DNA of 5,362 nucleotides. Source: COMBO-56-21 sp041494275. GTDB lineage: Archaea; Thermoplasmatota; Thermoplasmata; UBA10834. Both the position numbers and the translations under genes were made by a program. Of this stretch, positions 5,004-5,362 are shown piece by piece (position 1 is the first letter of the stretch; each line of letters opens with the position of its first letter). The notes below the pieces were generated by a model that was given only the letters and a program-made list of their open reading frames with translations, made no database searches and was not told where the DNA came from. Location of the stretch: NCBI GenBank assembly GCA_041494275.1, contig JBGQAM010000090.1, forward strand, positions 1 to 5,362, read 5' to 3'.

Positions 5004-5362
5004 ATGACCTGGGCGCGTAGGACCATAGTGCCGTTTGTACTGTTTTCGATCACCGTGGGCCTCTTCCCGATTGCCGGTGGTTCAGCGGACGGCTTCCGTT
5101 CTGACACAACATGGACGGTAATGGTCTACATGGCGGATGACACGATCTCACCGCTCCCCTGGGAGGACAACGTGAACTCGATGGAGGCCGCGACACAGGC
5201 ACCAGGCACAAGCATACTAGCGCTCGTGGACCCTCCTGGCTTCGGCAACTCCCAGATTCTGAAGATCACACATGACCCGAATCCGCAAAGCGCAACTATC
5301 GTCTCCCCTGCCATCGACGACGGCGGGGTAGTCATTTCACCGACCGATCACGAGGTGAACAT
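5004..5362 (+). CDS. Exported clostripain-like cysteine peptidase (family C11), N-terminal part only
   Basis: The frame from ATG 5004 stays open to the window edge, giving 119 complete codons. Residues 1-28 look like a secretion signal: W3-A4-R5-R6, then a hydrophobic core (7-24) and G-G-S-A before D29, where cleavage is likely. The twin arginine followed by T-I-V loosely fits a minimal Tat motif, but a Sec signal is as plausible. After a short linker comes T-W-T-V-M-V-Y-M-A-D-D (36-46), then N-V-N-S-M-E-A-A, A-P-G-T-S-I-L-A-L-V-D. This is the N-terminal strand, helix and second strand of clostripain-family peptidases, which usually show W-T-[VI]-M-V-Y-[ML]-A-[AG]-D-N, and an [DN]-[LI]-x-E-M-E-like helix. 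The family cleaves proteins after basic residues, and such enzymes are secreted by some sediment Thermoplasmata. The catalytic His and Cys would lie beyond the edge, so activity cannot be judged. The segment between the first strand and the helix diverges from the usual pattern. Confidence 0.75.
   Translation, partial: MTWARRTIVPFVLFSITVGLFPIAGGSADGFRSDTTWTVMVYMADDTISPLPWEDNVNSMEAATQAPGTSILALVDPPGFGNSQILKITHDPNPQSATIVSPAIDDGGVVISPTDHEVN

Noticed and set aside
1..5362. Mobile element, CRISPR array, tRNA or rRNA gene
   Set aside because: I saw no direct-repeat array, no transposase or integrase motifs, no terminal inverted repeats, and no cloverleaf or rRNA-like stretch in the short intergenic gaps.

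Overview
The window looks like ordinary chromosome from an archaeon, most likely of the Thermoplasmatota. The evidence is an archaeal ether-lipid enzyme (CDP-archaeol synthase), an archaeal XPD helicase with motif spacing close to the Thermoplasma type, an MTH1187-type thiamine-binding protein, a family-4 uracil-DNA glycosylase, and archaeal TATA/BRE-like promoters. Several of these promoters lie only about 25-29 bases before a start codon, as expected for leaderless mRNAs. By eye the coding regions are moderately GC-rich with GC-biased third codon positions, while intergenic gaps are short and AT-rich. I cannot name a genus; a Methanomassiliicoccales- or MBG-D-like lineage would fit but is not shown.

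Layout. Positions 1-255 (+) encode a small three-helix membrane protein of unknown role whose upstream context is cut by the window edge. It converges on a thiamine-binding protein gene (307-612, -). A divergent AT-rich gap with a good TATA box and a short hairpin separates that gene from a 140-residue protein of unknown function (809-1231, +), which looks like a compact winged-helix-type protein. The large XPD/Rad3-type helicase follows (1315-3270, +), with all helicase motifs and iron-sulfur cysteines visible. Next is a tight three-gene operon, carS-pyrE-udg (3323-4967, +), with 7-nt and 4-nt gene overlaps. The window ends in the first 119 codons of an exported clostripain-like (C11) protease (5004 onward, +), whose own TATA box sits just after udg.

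How the genes work together. CarS consumes CTP to activate archaeal lipid precursors, and PyrE makes OMP, the precursor of UMP and hence CTP, so the operon joins pyrimidine supply to a pyrimidine-nucleotide-consuming step. Udg removes uracil from DNA and, with XPD, gives the region a DNA-maintenance flavour. The first gene of the operon appears to be leaderless, while the two internal genes carry the identical signal AAGGAT-N5-ATG. I see no mobile element, CRISPR array, tRNA or rRNA gene, and no clear sign of horizontal transfer. The least understood items are the 809-1231 protein and the small membrane protein.
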